From Anaerolineae bacterium (GTDB taxonomy: Bacteria > Chloroflexota > Anaerolineae > Anaerolineales > Villigracilaceae), in assembly GCA_022013685.1 (NCBI GenBank), contig JAKLPV010000085.1:62001-126000 (forward strand): a stretch of DNA of 64,000 bases. The letters are read 5' to 3'. A model generated the notes under the pieces. It was not told where the DNA came from, did not search any database, and saw only the letters and a list, made by a program, of their open reading frames with translations. Of the stretch, positions 27,625 through 36,069 are shown piece after piece. Position 1 is the stretch's first letter; the number at the start of each line of letters is the position of its first letter. A program made the translations under genes and the position numbers.

Positions 27625-27933
27625 TTTTTAGCCACGCTGGCGCTTCTCACCTGGATGCCCCAGGTAATGCGGATGGATGTGATTTGCTTGGTTTGCATGA
27701 TGCCGCCCGATAAGATGAAGTGGTGATGCTGTGATAATAATGATTATACAACCAGCCACTACCCTTTTGATTTTTGGATCTAAAAATATCCAGGCCTAAA
27801 AGCAGGACAAGAGTCTCCGGGGCGATTTGGATGTAAAATGCTATTAGCTGTTATTGTTTTCGGAGCGGGTTCAATATTCAATAGTAGGCTAGCGGAAGCT
27901 GACTATTCAACTAGCAGATCAGGAAGAATGAAT
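27625..27933. other. Intergenic region, no gene seen
   Basis: Between the divergent YwbE gene and the 27934 gene. It has an AT-rich core around 27730-27760 (TGATAATAATGATTATA) and a short hairpin GGAT-CTAAAAAT-ATCC at 27777-27792. An open frame from 27838 could extend the next gene by 32 codons, but those codons have no RBS. Confidence 0.4.
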
Positions 27934-28305
27934 ATGAGCAGCACAAACACTGTTTCCCCCGATGGCAAATATATCATCCAAAAAGTCGTTGGCGAGATCA
28001 ACGCCGAACTGGCAATGCAATACAACCATGAAAGCCATACGCTTGGCAGGCAGTTGGGGATCAGGCGCTATCTGGTGGATCTGACCGAATGCCAGAACAC
28101 TGATTCTGTTCTGGGCAACTATGGATTTGCCTACAAAGATATGCCGACGGATGAAGGCGTGGACCGCCTGGCGCGGGTGGCCCTTTTGGCGGCTGTGGAT
28201 GATCACTCACACGATTTTGTCGTGATCGTTACCAGGAATGCCGGTTTGAACGTCAGCCTGTTTCGGGACAGGGACGAAGCGATCAGGCACTTACTGGCCG
28301 AATAA
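27934..28305 (+). CDS. Small STAS/SpoIIAA-like protein of unknown function
   Basis: A 123-residue soluble protein from ATG 27934, chosen because AGGAAG ends 7 bp upstream; ATG 27928 is too close to it. Alternating strands and helices (YIIQKVVGEINAELAMQYN, RRYLVDLTECQNTDSV, HDFVVIVTRNAGLNVSLFRD, DEAIRHLL) resemble SpoIIAA-like/STAS-related proteins found in many environmental bacteria. No catalytic residues are evident. It stands alone, convergent with the small membrane-protein gene ending at 28333. Confidence 0.65.
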   Translation: MSSTNTVSPDGKYIIQKVVGEINAELAMQYNHESHTLGRQLGIRRYLVDLTECQNTDSVLGNYGFAYKDMPTDEGVDRLARVALLAAVDDHSHDFVVIVTRNAGLNVSLFRDRDEAIRHLLAE

Positions 28306-28332
28306 GGAAAGGACATTGGCAAGCGAGCCGGT

Positions 28333-28560
28333 TTATTGCTCTTTCCGCGGCCGGGTGGATTTAAACGCCAGGATGTTGAGCAGGTAAATTAACCCGGCCA
28401 TGATCGGCAGCAGGATCAGGGCCAGGATCTCTGCGCTAAAAAGGAGCAGTTCCTCGAACCAGACGAACGCTGCCGTGCCACCTGCGCCAGTGATGGAAGC
28501 AGGTTTCCAGAACCGCTGAAAGAACGAAGAACGAGAGGAAGTTTGTCGTGCAGAAGTCAT
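28333..28560 (-). CDS. 75-residue membrane protein under a manganese riboswitch
   Basis: A short gene starting at ATG 28560, with AAAGGAAA 6 bp upstream. The product begins MTSARQTSSRSSFFQRFWKP (a basic, cytoplasmic-looking N-terminus). It then has a hydrophobic stretch from about residue 27 to 66, which would make two tightly packed membrane helices (FVWFEELLLFSAEILALI and LPIMAGLIYLLNILAF), and ends in a charged KSTRPRKEQ tail. I do not recognise the family. It is the only gene downstream of the riboswitch at 28584-28705, so it is probably the regulated product. A role in manganese balance is inferred from that alone. Acidic residues (EE, E) lie inside the membrane stretch. Confidence 0.7.
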   Translation of the reverse strand: MTSARQTSSRSSFFQRFWKPASITGAGGTAAFVWFEELLLFSAEILALILLPIMAGLIYLLNILAFKSTRPRKEQ

Positions 28561-28583
28561 GCTAATTTCCTTTCTTTGAGAAC

Positions 28584-28705
28584 AAAAAAGACCAACGCTA
28601 ATACATAGCGATGGTCTTGCGTTTTCCATCAGACAGCCGGGAAATCTCTTTCCGTATTGACGACTGCCCATCCCGTAAAGCCGGGCTGCTACTCCCCATC
28701 GGAGT
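28584..28705 (-). ncRNA. yybP-ykoY (manganese) riboswitch with terminator
   Basis: Read on the minus strand, the leader carries the invariant elements of RF00080: GGGGAGTAGC (loop 1), GTCGTCAATACG (loop 3), CCCGGCTGTC and GCAAGACC. P1 can form from CGATGG (28696-28701) and CCATCG (28609-28614). An overlapping terminator hairpin AAGACCATCGCTA / TAGCGTTGGTCTT followed by TTTTTTG (28584-28618) uses the 3' strand of P1. Metal binding that stabilises P1 should therefore block the terminator and turn the gene on, as in other Mn2+-sensing members. It lies 24 bp before the 75-codon gene. Confidence 0.9.
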
Positions 28706-28711
28706 AATTAA

Positions 28712-28740
28712 AGTTTACAGAATTTGGCAGGCTGAGTCAA
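28712..28740 (-). promoter_or_regulatory. Promoter of the riboswitch transcript
   Basis: On the minus strand, -35 TTGACT (28735-28740), a 17-bp spacer and -10 TAAACT (28712-28717). The predicted transcript start is close to 28705, a few bases before the first helix of the aptamer. The promoter lies just past the stop of the 63-codon gene, so the riboswitch RNA is a separate transcript. Confidence 0.7.
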
Positions 28741-28759
28741 TGCTGATTTTCCCGTCGTT

Positions 28760-28951
28760 TCAGAATAAACCGGGGGCGAACTTCAAGATCAGCGCTAGGG
28801 TCCAGGCCGCGATACAGCAGACAATTGCAATGTTGCGTTCTTGTTTTAGTCCGCGGATGAAGAACCCGGCGTAAATTGCAGCCAAGAGTGCGACTGTGCC
28901 GAAAATAGCCAGCGCGATCGGAAGCCAGGTGAAAAGCGATATTTGGGTCAT
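28760..28951 (-). CDS. 63-residue membrane protein, unknown function
   Basis: A short gene with GGAG 4 bp before ATG 28951. The product, starting MTQISLFTWLPIALAIFGTV, has two membrane helices (about 8-31 and 41-60) joined by a basic loop RGLKQERN. No family is recognised. It is upstream of, and on the same strand as, the riboswitch transcript. The motif at 29024-29041 upstream would be its promoter. The neighbour's similar size and topology suggest the two small proteins could act together, but this is only inference. Confidence 0.55.
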   Translation of the reverse strand: MTQISLFTWLPIALAIFGTVALLAAIYAGFFIRGLKQERNIAIVCCIAAWTLALILKFAPGLF

Positions 28952-29023
28952 GGGTCTCCTAACGGGTCAGAACGTTTAAGGTTGCGGGCCGGTAACTTTT
29001 CCAAAATTTCTTCATCGCTACCG

Positions 29024-29041
29024 AAATATTATAGCCTGTCT
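29024..29041 (-). promoter_or_regulatory. Promoter motif shared with 25469-25486
   Basis: Minus-strand AGACAGGCTATAATATTT with a consensus -10 TATAAT, 73 bp upstream of the 63-codon gene. It is identical over 18 bases to the motif upstream of the ABC exporter operon. Confidence 0.55.
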
Positions 29042-29229
29042 ATCGGCAAGATGCGCCATTTACGCGGCATTTTTCGTCTTGCGGCACACCACCCACTTAT
29101 AGCCGGGTGCATCTCGTTTATAAGGCTCTTTAGGAATTCCTGTGACAGGCCTCCGCATTTTGTGGCAAATATCAGAGAACCGTTTATAAAAAATAAACCA
29201 GCAAAGATTTCTCGTGTAAAATCAGGCCT

Positions 29230-29862
29230 ATGAAAAAATTCACCCAAAATCCACTGGCGGCATTTTTTGCCACCCTGGCTACCATTGCCTTGCTTGCCCT
29301 GCTCGGCCCGGAAGAGAAATCGCTTGGCGCCAACGTGCGCATTGTCTACCTGCATGGCGCCTGGGTGCTGGCTGCCGAGGCGGCTTTTGTCTGCGCCGCC
29401 CTGGCCGGGGCATTGGGGCTGCTGGCCGCGAAGCTTCCATCCCTGACCGGCAGACAATCCGCCTTTTATGACTGGTCAACTGCCCTGGGGCGCACAGGTA
29501 TCGTCTTCTGGATCACTTACCTGCCGCTCTCGCTGTGGGCCATGCAGTCCAACTGGAACGGTCTCTTCCTGGCCGAGCCGCGTTTTCGCCTGGCGCTGAC
29601 CTTTGCGGTCGTCGGCCTGCTTTTACAGGTCGGCCTGTGGCTTTTCAACCTGCCCTGGGCCACTGCCACCGGCAACATCCTTTTCATTGTGATCCTGCGC
29701 TATATCTTTTCGACTGCCGATTACGTCATGCACCCGCCGCCTTCGCCGATTTTTAATTCAGGCATTTCGGCAGTCATCCTGTTCTTCCTTGGTTTGATTT
29801 TTCTAACCGGGTTGGCCGCCTGGTTCCTTACCCATTTCTGGCTAAAATTGATCAGAAAGTAG
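29230..29862 (+). CDS. Six-helix membrane protein, unknown
   Basis: A 210-residue hydrophobic protein with about six membrane helices. The RIVYLHGAWVLAAEA segment near residue 38 is reminiscent of the haem-handling CcmC/CcsA proteins (IFYIHVPxAW), but the WWD haem motif is absent, so haem handling is doubtful. PSPIFNSGISA follows helix 5. A -10-like TAAAAT ends 9 bp before the ATG and there is no Shine-Dalgarno, so the transcript may be leaderless. The metalloprotease gene begins 35 bp downstream and is possibly co-transcribed. Confidence 0.6.
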   Translation: MKKFTQNPLAAFFATLATIALLALLGPEEKSLGANVRIVYLHGAWVLAAEAAFVCAALAGALGLLAAKLPSLTGRQSAFYDWSTALGRTGIVFWITYLPLSLWAMQSNWNGLFLAEPRFRLALTFAVVGLLLQVGLWLFNLPWATATGNILFIVILRYIFSTADYVMHPPPSPIFNSGISAVILFFLGLIFLTGLAAWFLTHFWLKLIRK

Positions 29863-29897
29863 CCCGCAAAACGTTATTTTGAGAAAGAGATATTGAC

Positions 29898-31928
29898 ATG
29901 GAAAATAAAAGCTTCTGGACCTCCCCCATCACCATCATCTTAATCGTTTCTTTTGTTCTCTGCTGTTGTTGTCTGGTGCTGGCCGCCGGGGGGTATGGCC
30001 TTTTTGTCTTGAGCGAAGAAACATCTGAATACGACTTCGGAACTCTCCCCTACGATGATGAAGATTTCACCTTCGATCCGTCCACGCCTACACCTGTAGC
30101 GCTTGACCGCACGCCCATCGAAAACGTCTCGCTGGATACCCTGTCGACTTTGCAAAATACCATCGTCCCGATCAACGACCCGCGCGACCTGGCTGAACGG
30201 CTGAGCGGCGTCTCGAATATCCCCGACACCTTTCCCAGCGGACCCTTCGAAGTTGGCGCGTCCAAAGACTTTTGGGTAACCAATGTAGACACAAACGAAA
30301 ACTTTCAGATCACGGCTACCTTGCGCTATGTTACGCCCAGTACCTATTTCTGGATCGAGAACGGCGTAAATTACAACGAACGCGAACTGCGTGACCTGGC
30401 CGAAGCCTTCGACACGAAAATCTACCCCACCAACCGTGAATTTTTCGGCCCGGAACCCAATCCCGGTATCGACGAAGATGAGCGCATCTATGTCCTGTAT
30501 GCCAGCGGGCTGGGTCGTTCTCTGGCCGGTTATTTCTCATCGGCAGATGCCGTCCACCCTCTCGCGCACGAATACTCCAACGCTCACGAAATGTTCCTGT
30601 TTAACTCAGATACGGTTCGTTTCGACGAAGAATTTACCTATGGTGTGCTGGCCCACGAGTTCCAGCACATGATCCACTGGTATCAAGACCGCAACGAAAC
30701 ATCTTGGCTCAATGAAGGTTTCTCAGAACTGGCCACCCTGCTCAATGGCTACAACGCCGGCGGTTTTGACTACGCCTTTATCGGCGACCCCGACCTGCAA
30801 CTGAATGACTGGCCCAATGACTCCAGTTCAACCACCCCGCACTACGGCGCAAGCTTCCTCTTCACAGCCTACTTCCTCGACCGCTTTGGCGACGACGCCA
30901 CCCAGGCCCTCGTGCGTCACCCCGAAAACGGGCTGGATAGCGTTGATGCTGTCCTGCGCGAGATCAACGCCATTGACCCGCTCACCGGCGAGTTGATCCA
31001 GGCCGACGAATTCTTTGTGGATTGGGTGGTTGCCAATTACCTTGGGGATGATCGTGTCTCGGATGGCCGCTACGCCTACAGGCTCTACAGCGGAGCGCCC
31101 CAAACCTCAGCCACTGAAACCGTTTCAAATTGCCCATCCACGCTGGATGGACGCACCGTCAAACAATACGGCACCGATTACATCAAGATCTCCTGCAAAG
31201 GCGACTTTACCCTGCGCTTCGAGGGAGCCACCCAGACCCGCCTGCTGCCTGCCAGCGCCGATGCCTATTCTGGCCTGTACGCCTTCTGGTCAAACAAAGG
31301 CGACGAATCGAACATGACCCTGACCCGGGAGTTTGATTTTAGCGATGTCTCTGGCCCGCTCGAAATCAGCTACCAGACCTGGTATGACCTGGAAGAAGAC
31401 TACGACTATCTCTACCTGGTTGCCTCGACCGACAACGCCGAAACCTGGCAAATCGTGCTTACCCCCTCCGGCACAGCAGAAGACCCATCTGGCAATTCCT
31501 ATGGCTGGGGCTACAACGGCACAACCAATGCCTGGATTCAGGAAACTGTCGACCTTTCACAATTTGCCGGCCAAAAAGTACTCCTGCGCTTCGAGTACGT
31601 CACCGACGCCGCCGTCAACGGCGAGGGGCTGTTGCTTGACGATATCAGCATCCCGGCAATTGATTATTTCAGCGATTTCGAGTCCGACGATGGCGGCTGG
31701 CAGGCGGCCGGTTTTGCCCGCGTCCAGAACCTGCTGCCGCAGACCTTCCGCCTGGCGCTGATCTACAAAGGTAAGACCATTCGGATCGAGAACATCATCC
31801 TGCCTGCCGACCAGGCCATCGAAATTCCACTCAGCATCGGCGGCGATGTGGACGAGATCATCCTGACCGTCAGCGGAACAACCCGATTTACCCGCGAAGT
31901 CGGCGCTTATTCGGTCGAGATCCGCTAA
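29898..31928 (+). CDS. Secreted HExxH metalloprotease with MAM/CUB-like tail
   Basis: A 676-residue protein. An N-terminal membrane anchor (about 10-35, with CCCCLVLA) is followed by a Thr/Pro linker, then a gluzincin-like protease domain with LAHEFQHMIHWYQDRN and NEGFSELA (HExxH at about 253; the Glu of NEGFSE is the likely third ligand). The middle of the protein is a cysteine-containing beta domain (ADAYSGLYAFWSNKGDESN onwards) resembling the accessory domain of M6 immune-inhibitor-A peptidases (YDYLYLVASTDNAETWQ, VLLRFEYVTDA), and a small beta domain ends it. It is predicted to act outside the cell. Specificity is unknown. Confidence 0.82.
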   Translation: MENKSFWTSPITIILIVSFVLCCCCLVLAAGGYGLFVLSEETSEYDFGTLPYDDEDFTFDPSTPTPVALDRTPIENVSLDTLSTLQNTIVPINDPRDLAERLSGVSNIPDTFPSGPFEVGASKDFWVTNVDTNENFQITATLRYVTPSTYFWIENGVNYNERELRDLAEAFDTKIYPTNREFFGPEPNPGIDEDERIYVLYASGLGRSLAGYFSSADAVHPLAHEYSNAHEMFLFNSDTVRFDEEFTYGVLAHEFQHMIHWYQDRNETSWLNEGFSELATLLNGYNAGGFDYAFIGDPDLQLNDWPNDSSSTTPHYGASFLFTAYFLDRFGDDATQALVRHPENGLDSVDAVLREINAIDPLTGELIQADEFFVDWVVANYLGDDRVSDGRYAYRLYSGAPQTSATETVSNCPSTLDGRTVKQYGTDYIKISCKGDFTLRFEGATQTRLLPASADAYSGLYAFWSNKGDESNMTLTREFDFSDVSGPLEISYQTWYDLEEDYDYLYLVASTDNAETWQIVLTPSGTAEDPSGNSYGWGYNGTTNAWIQETVDLSQFAGQKVLLRFEYVTDAAVNGEGLLLDDISIPAIDYFSDFESDDGGWQAAGFARVQNLLPQTFRLALIYKGKTIRIENIILPADQAIEIPLSIGGDVDEIILTVSGTTRFTREVGAYSVEIR

Positions 31929-31964
31929 AACGGTTTTCTTTTAAAAAGACGCGCGCAAAACGGC

Positions 31965-32078
31965 TGGACGCAGCTTCGCAGGTTATGATATACTTGCGCG
32001 GCTCTGGTCATAAGGATCAGACACACCTTGCCTGGGATGGGCATCAAGCATCCCTGAGCGGGTTATCATACCCCCGCT
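31965..32078 (+). promoter_or_regulatory. rpsB promoter and two-hairpin leader
   Basis: An extended -10 (TGATATACT, core 31989-31994) with a -35-like TGGACG at 18 bp (31965-31970) lies 145 bp before rpsB. The leader folds into two hairpins: GGGATG / CATCCC (32034-32054) and AGCGGG / CCCGCT (32057-32078). A long structured leader fits autogenous control of rpsB-tsf by S2, but I cannot match it to a known leader family. Confidence 0.5.
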
Positions 32079-32139
32079 AAACTTGTCCCTGTGGCGCGCG
32101 CAAAAGCCAGGCGCACCACACATGATAAAAGGAGTAAGA

Positions 32140-33198
32140 ATGGCTGTTATTTCCATGAAAGCCCTGCTTGAGAGCGGCGTCCATTTCGGTCACCGCACCA
32201 ACAAGTGGGATCCCCGTATGAAGCCGTATATCTTCACCGAACGCAACGGCATCCATATCATCGACCTGCAACAGACGGTCAAATCCATCAATACCGCCTA
32301 CAACATCATTCGTGACACCGTCCAACGCGGCGGCACGGTGTTGTTTGTCGGCACAAAACGCCAGGCGCAGGAAACAGTCCGCGAAGAAGCCATGCGCTGC
32401 GGAATGCCCTACGTCACCGAGCGCTGGCTGGGTGGTATGTTGACCAACTGGAACACCATGTATCAGCGTATCCAGGAAATGGAACGGCTTGAAGCCCTGC
32501 GCGACAGCGGCGAGATCAACCGTCTGACCAAAAAAGAAGGCCTGCTCATCGAGCGTGAAATTACCCGCCTGCAAACCCGCCTCGAAGGCGTGCGCAACAT
32601 GAAGCGCGTACCCGACCTGGTCTTTGTGGTGGATGTTGGCCGCGAAGAAACAGCTTTGCATGAATGCAACCTGCTCGATATCCCCCTGATCGCGCTGGTG
32701 GATACCAACTGCAATCCCCAGAAAGTCGATTACGTCATCCCTTCCAACGACGATGCCATCCGCGCCATCAAGCTCCTGGTTGCAAAAATGTCAGATGCAG
32801 TGCTTGAAGGCAAAGCCATGCGCAAAGATGAAGACATGGGTCAAGAAGAAACAGCTTCTTTCACCAGTGTTGAAGGCACGCCGCGCAAATTTGCTCGCAT
32901 GGATAATGAAGAAGAACTGGGCGACGAAGACCTGCTCGGAGTTGCGACCCTGGCGAAATTAGCTTCGGTCGAAGAAGTTGCCGCCGAGCCGGTTGAAGTG
33001 GCTGCAAAAGAAGTAGTTGCAAAAGAAGTAGTTGCAAAAGAAGTGGTTGCAAAAAAAGTAGTTGCAAAAGAAACAGTTGCAGAAGAAGCAGTTGTTGAAA
33101 AAGCAGTTGTAGAAGAAGCTGTTGCAGAAGAAACAGTTGTTGAAGATGCCCCTGTGGAACCTGCCAAAGATGTTGACGATTCGGAAAAGAGCAAGTAA
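32140..33198 (+). CDS. rpsB: 30S ribosomal protein S2 with acidic/Lys repeat tail
   Basis: A 352-residue uS2, essential for 30S assembly and S1 binding. Core residues 1-230 include LLESGVHFGHRTNKWDPRMK, TERWLGGMLTNW and DTNCNPQKVDYVIPSNDDA. The remaining 120 residues are an extension; from residue about 287, a 5-residue unit (KEVVA, EEAVV) repeats about ten times. Bacterial S2 is normally about 230-260 residues. ATG 32140 follows GGAGTAAGA; an open frame from 32083 has no such site. tsf follows by 9 bp. Confidence 0.96.
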   Translation: MAVISMKALLESGVHFGHRTNKWDPRMKPYIFTERNGIHIIDLQQTVKSINTAYNIIRDTVQRGGTVLFVGTKRQAQETVREEAMRCGMPYVTERWLGGMLTNWNTMYQRIQEMERLEALRDSGEINRLTKKEGLLIEREITRLQTRLEGVRNMKRVPDLVFVVDVGREETALHECNLLDIPLIALVDTNCNPQKVDYVIPSNDDAIRAIKLLVAKMSDAVLEGKAMRKDEDMGQEETASFTSVEGTPRKFARMDNEEELGDEDLLGVATLAKLASVEEVAAEPVEVAAKEVVAKEVVAKEVVAKKVVAKETVAEEAVVEKAVVEEAVAEETVVEDAPVEPAKDVDDSEKSK

Positions 33199-33207
33199 GA
33201 GGAAACT

Positions 33208-33813
33208 ATGGAAATTACTGCCCAGATGGTAAAAGAGTTGCGCGCCGCAACGAATGCTGGCATTCTCGACTGCCGCAAAGCCCTGACTGAAGCCAACGGC
33301 GACTTCAACAAAGCTGTTGATTGGCTGCGTGAAAAAGGCGTTGCGACTGCTGCCAAACGTTCAGACCGTGATGCATCCAACGGTGTTGTCGAACTTTATT
33401 CGCACGGTGGCGGGCGCGTTGGTGTCATGGTTGAAGTCAACTGCGAAACAGATTTTGTTGCGCGTTCCGATGCTTTCCGTAGTTTCGCCCACGAAGTTGC
33501 CTTGCAAATTGCTGCTTCATCCCCGACCTACATCACAGAAGCTGAAATTCCCGCTGATGTGCTGGCCCACGAAGGTGAAATTGCCAAGAAACGTGTTTTG
33601 GAAGAAGGCAAGCCCGAAGCCGTTGCTGAAAAGATCGTCGAAGGCCGTTTGAACAAATTTCGTGATGAAGTCTGTTTGCTGCGCCAGCCATACATCCGTG
33701 ACGAGCAATTGACCATTGAGAAACTGCTCCACTCCACCATTGCCAGCACCGGCGAAAACATCATCATTCGCCGTTTCCAGCGATGGGAACTAGGACAAAG
33801 CACCGCTGAATAA
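33208..33813 (+). CDS. tsf: Elongation factor Ts, short form
   Basis: A 201-residue nucleotide-exchange factor for EF-Tu. The UBA-like N-terminus (MEITAQMVKELRAATNAGIL, DCRKALTEANGDFNKAVDWLREKG) and the invariant TDFVARSD motif are present. The single-core, about 200-residue form is common in Chloroflexota, Cyanobacteria and Thermus, in contrast to the 280-residue proteobacterial form. AGAGGAAA lies 5 bp before the ATG. It is co-transcribed with rpsB and followed by a strong terminator. Confidence 0.96.
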   Translation: MEITAQMVKELRAATNAGILDCRKALTEANGDFNKAVDWLREKGVATAAKRSDRDASNGVVELYSHGGGRVGVMVEVNCETDFVARSDAFRSFAHEVALQIAASSPTYITEAEIPADVLAHEGEIAKKRVLEEGKPEAVAEKIVEGRLNKFRDEVCLLRQPYIRDEQLTIEKLLHSTIASTGENIIIRRFQRWELGQSTAE

Positions 33814-33815
33814 GT

Positions 33816-34594
<779 letters not shown>

Positions 34595-34614
34595 AGAAAG
34601 CCCGCAAGCCAGTG

Positions 34615-34648
34615 GCATACACCCGCAAAGGTGTATGCTGCTTTGTTT
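34615..34648 (+). terminator. Hairpin between pyrH and frr
   Basis: GCATACACC / GGTGTATGC with a 6-nt loop, then TGCTTTGTTT. The T-run is interrupted, so it may be a partial terminator between pyrH and frr. Confidence 0.6.
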
Positions 34649-34754
34649 AAGACTCGACACCCTTGAAAAGCCTGCCTAAAGCATATTTGCTTAGTAGCGC
34701 AAATTGATACTTTAAGGTATCCTTAGGGCTATAAATCATTCTCAGGAGGCCGAT

Positions 34755-35312
34755 GTGATAAAAGACCTACTAAAAGAAACTGAATCGCGTATGCGTAGCG
34801 CAATTAGCGTGCTCGAACACGACCTTTCTGGTATTCGTACCGGGCGCGCCCATCCGGGTCTGGTGGAAAAAATTCACGTTGAATATTATGGCGCAGATAC
34901 CCCGCTGATGCAGTTGGCTTCCATCAGCGTTCCTGAGCCGCGATCGCTGCTCATCAAGCCATTCGATAAATCGACCCTTAAGGCCGTCGAAAAGGCCATC
35001 CTGGCCTCAGACCTGGGATTGACCCCAAATAACGATGGACAAGCCATTCGCCTGAACTTGCCTGTGCTGACAGAAGAACGCCGCCGCGACCTGGCCAAGG
35101 TTGTCCACCATCGCCTTGAAGAATCAAGGATAGCCGTGCGCAATGTGCGCCGTGACTCGATGAAAGATTTAAAAGAATTTGAAACTGAAAAAATGGTTTC
35201 CGAAGACGAGCGCAAACGCGGCGAAGAAGACCTGCAAAAAATGGTGGATAAACTGATTGCAGAAATTGATCTGATTGGCAGGCGAAAAGAACAGGAAATC
35301 ATGGAAGTGTAA
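34755..35312 (+). CDS. frr: Ribosome recycling factor
   Basis: A 185-residue RRF that, with EF-G, splits the ribosome after termination. Residues RTGRAHPGLVEKIHVEYYG, LIKPFDKSTLKAVEKAI, NNDGQAIRLNLPVLTEERR and DEDLKKAxD-like RKRGEEDLQKMVDKLIAEID match the family. The start is GTG 34755: AGGAGG ends 5 bp upstream, whereas the ATG at 34753 is followed at once by TGA. uppS begins 10 bp downstream. Confidence 0.97.
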   Translation: MIKDLLKETESRMRSAISVLEHDLSGIRTGRAHPGLVEKIHVEYYGADTPLMQLASISVPEPRSLLIKPFDKSTLKAVEKAILASDLGLTPNNDGQAIRLNLPVLTEERRRDLAKVVHHRLEESRIAVRNVRRDSMKDLKEFETEKMVSEDERKRGEEDLQKMVDKLIAEIDLIGRRKEQEIMEV

Positions 35313-35322
35313 CCTGGCATCG

Positions 35323-36069
35323 ATGAGTCAGTCCAACCCTTTTCCTGATCCTACAAAATTGCCCGTGCACGTTGCCATTATTATGGATGGCAACGGCCGT
35401 TGGGCATTAAAACGCGGATTGCCGCGCCTGGCCGGTCACAAGGCCGGGACGGAAAATTTGCGCCGGGTTATTCGCGCCTGTGTCGAGTTTGGCATTCAAT
35501 ACCTGACCATATATGCTTTCTCTACCGAAAACTGGGGGCGCCCGCGCGAAGAAGTCAACGGACTCTTGCGCATCCTGGAAGATGTGATCGATAGGGAACT
35601 AAAAGAATTGGATGACCAGGGTGTACGGTTGCGTCACATTGGACGGCTCGAGCAACTGCCATCTCATTTGCAGGCCAAAGTTATTGAAGCTGTAAAACTT
35701 ACCCAAAATAACACGCGCTTAACCCTCAATATAGCCTTCAACTATGGCGGGCGCGATGAAATTCTCCAGGCTGTTCAACACATGCTGCGGGATGGTGTTA
35801 CCGCGGAGCAGGTCACCCCTGAAACGTTCTCTCGTTACCTTTACACGGTCGGCACCCCAGACCCCGACCTGATTATCCGCACTTCGGGCGAGCTGCGCAT
35901 CAGCAATTTCCTTATTTGGCAGGCTGCTTATTCTGAATGGTATGTAACCCCCACCTACTGGCCCGACTTCGACAAGCAGGAATTTCAGAAAGCGCTCGAA
36001 ACCTACGCCAACCGTGACCGGCGCTATGGCAAGGTATCTTCGGCCGAATATGAGGGAAATCATGCGTAA
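35323..36069 (+). CDS. uppS: Isoprenyl (undecaprenyl) diphosphate synthase
   Basis: A 248-residue cis-prenyltransferase that makes the lipid carrier of peptidoglycan synthesis. Seen: IIMDGNGRWALKRGLPRLAG with the Mg-binding Asp near residue 20, HKAGTENLRRVIRAC, YAFSTENWGRPREEV, and at the C-terminus PDLIIRTSGELRISNFLIWQ and YSEWYVTPTYWPDF. ATG 35323 is used; no good RBS is visible, and translation may couple to frr. It overlaps the cdsA start by 8 bp. Confidence 0.96.
   Translation: MSQSNPFPDPTKLPVHVAIIMDGNGRWALKRGLPRLAGHKAGTENLRRVIRACVEFGIQYLTIYAFSTENWGRPREEVNGLLRILEDVIDRELKELDDQGVRLRHIGRLEQLPSHLQAKVIEAVKLTQNNTRLTLNIAFNYGGRDEILQAVQHMLRDGVTAEQVTPETFSRYLYTVGTPDPDLIIRTSGELRISNFLIWQAAYSEWYVTPTYWPDFDKQEFQKALETYANRDRRYGKVSSAEYEGNHA

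Noticed and set aside
29230-29862. Cytochrome c biogenesis protein CcmC/CcsA
   Set aside because: Only RIVYLHGAWV is similar; the WWD haem-binding motif is absent and no ccm genes lie nearby.
34753-34755. ATG as start of frr
   Set aside because: The ATG is followed at once by TGA. The GTG at 34755, five bases after AGGAGG, gives the complete protein.
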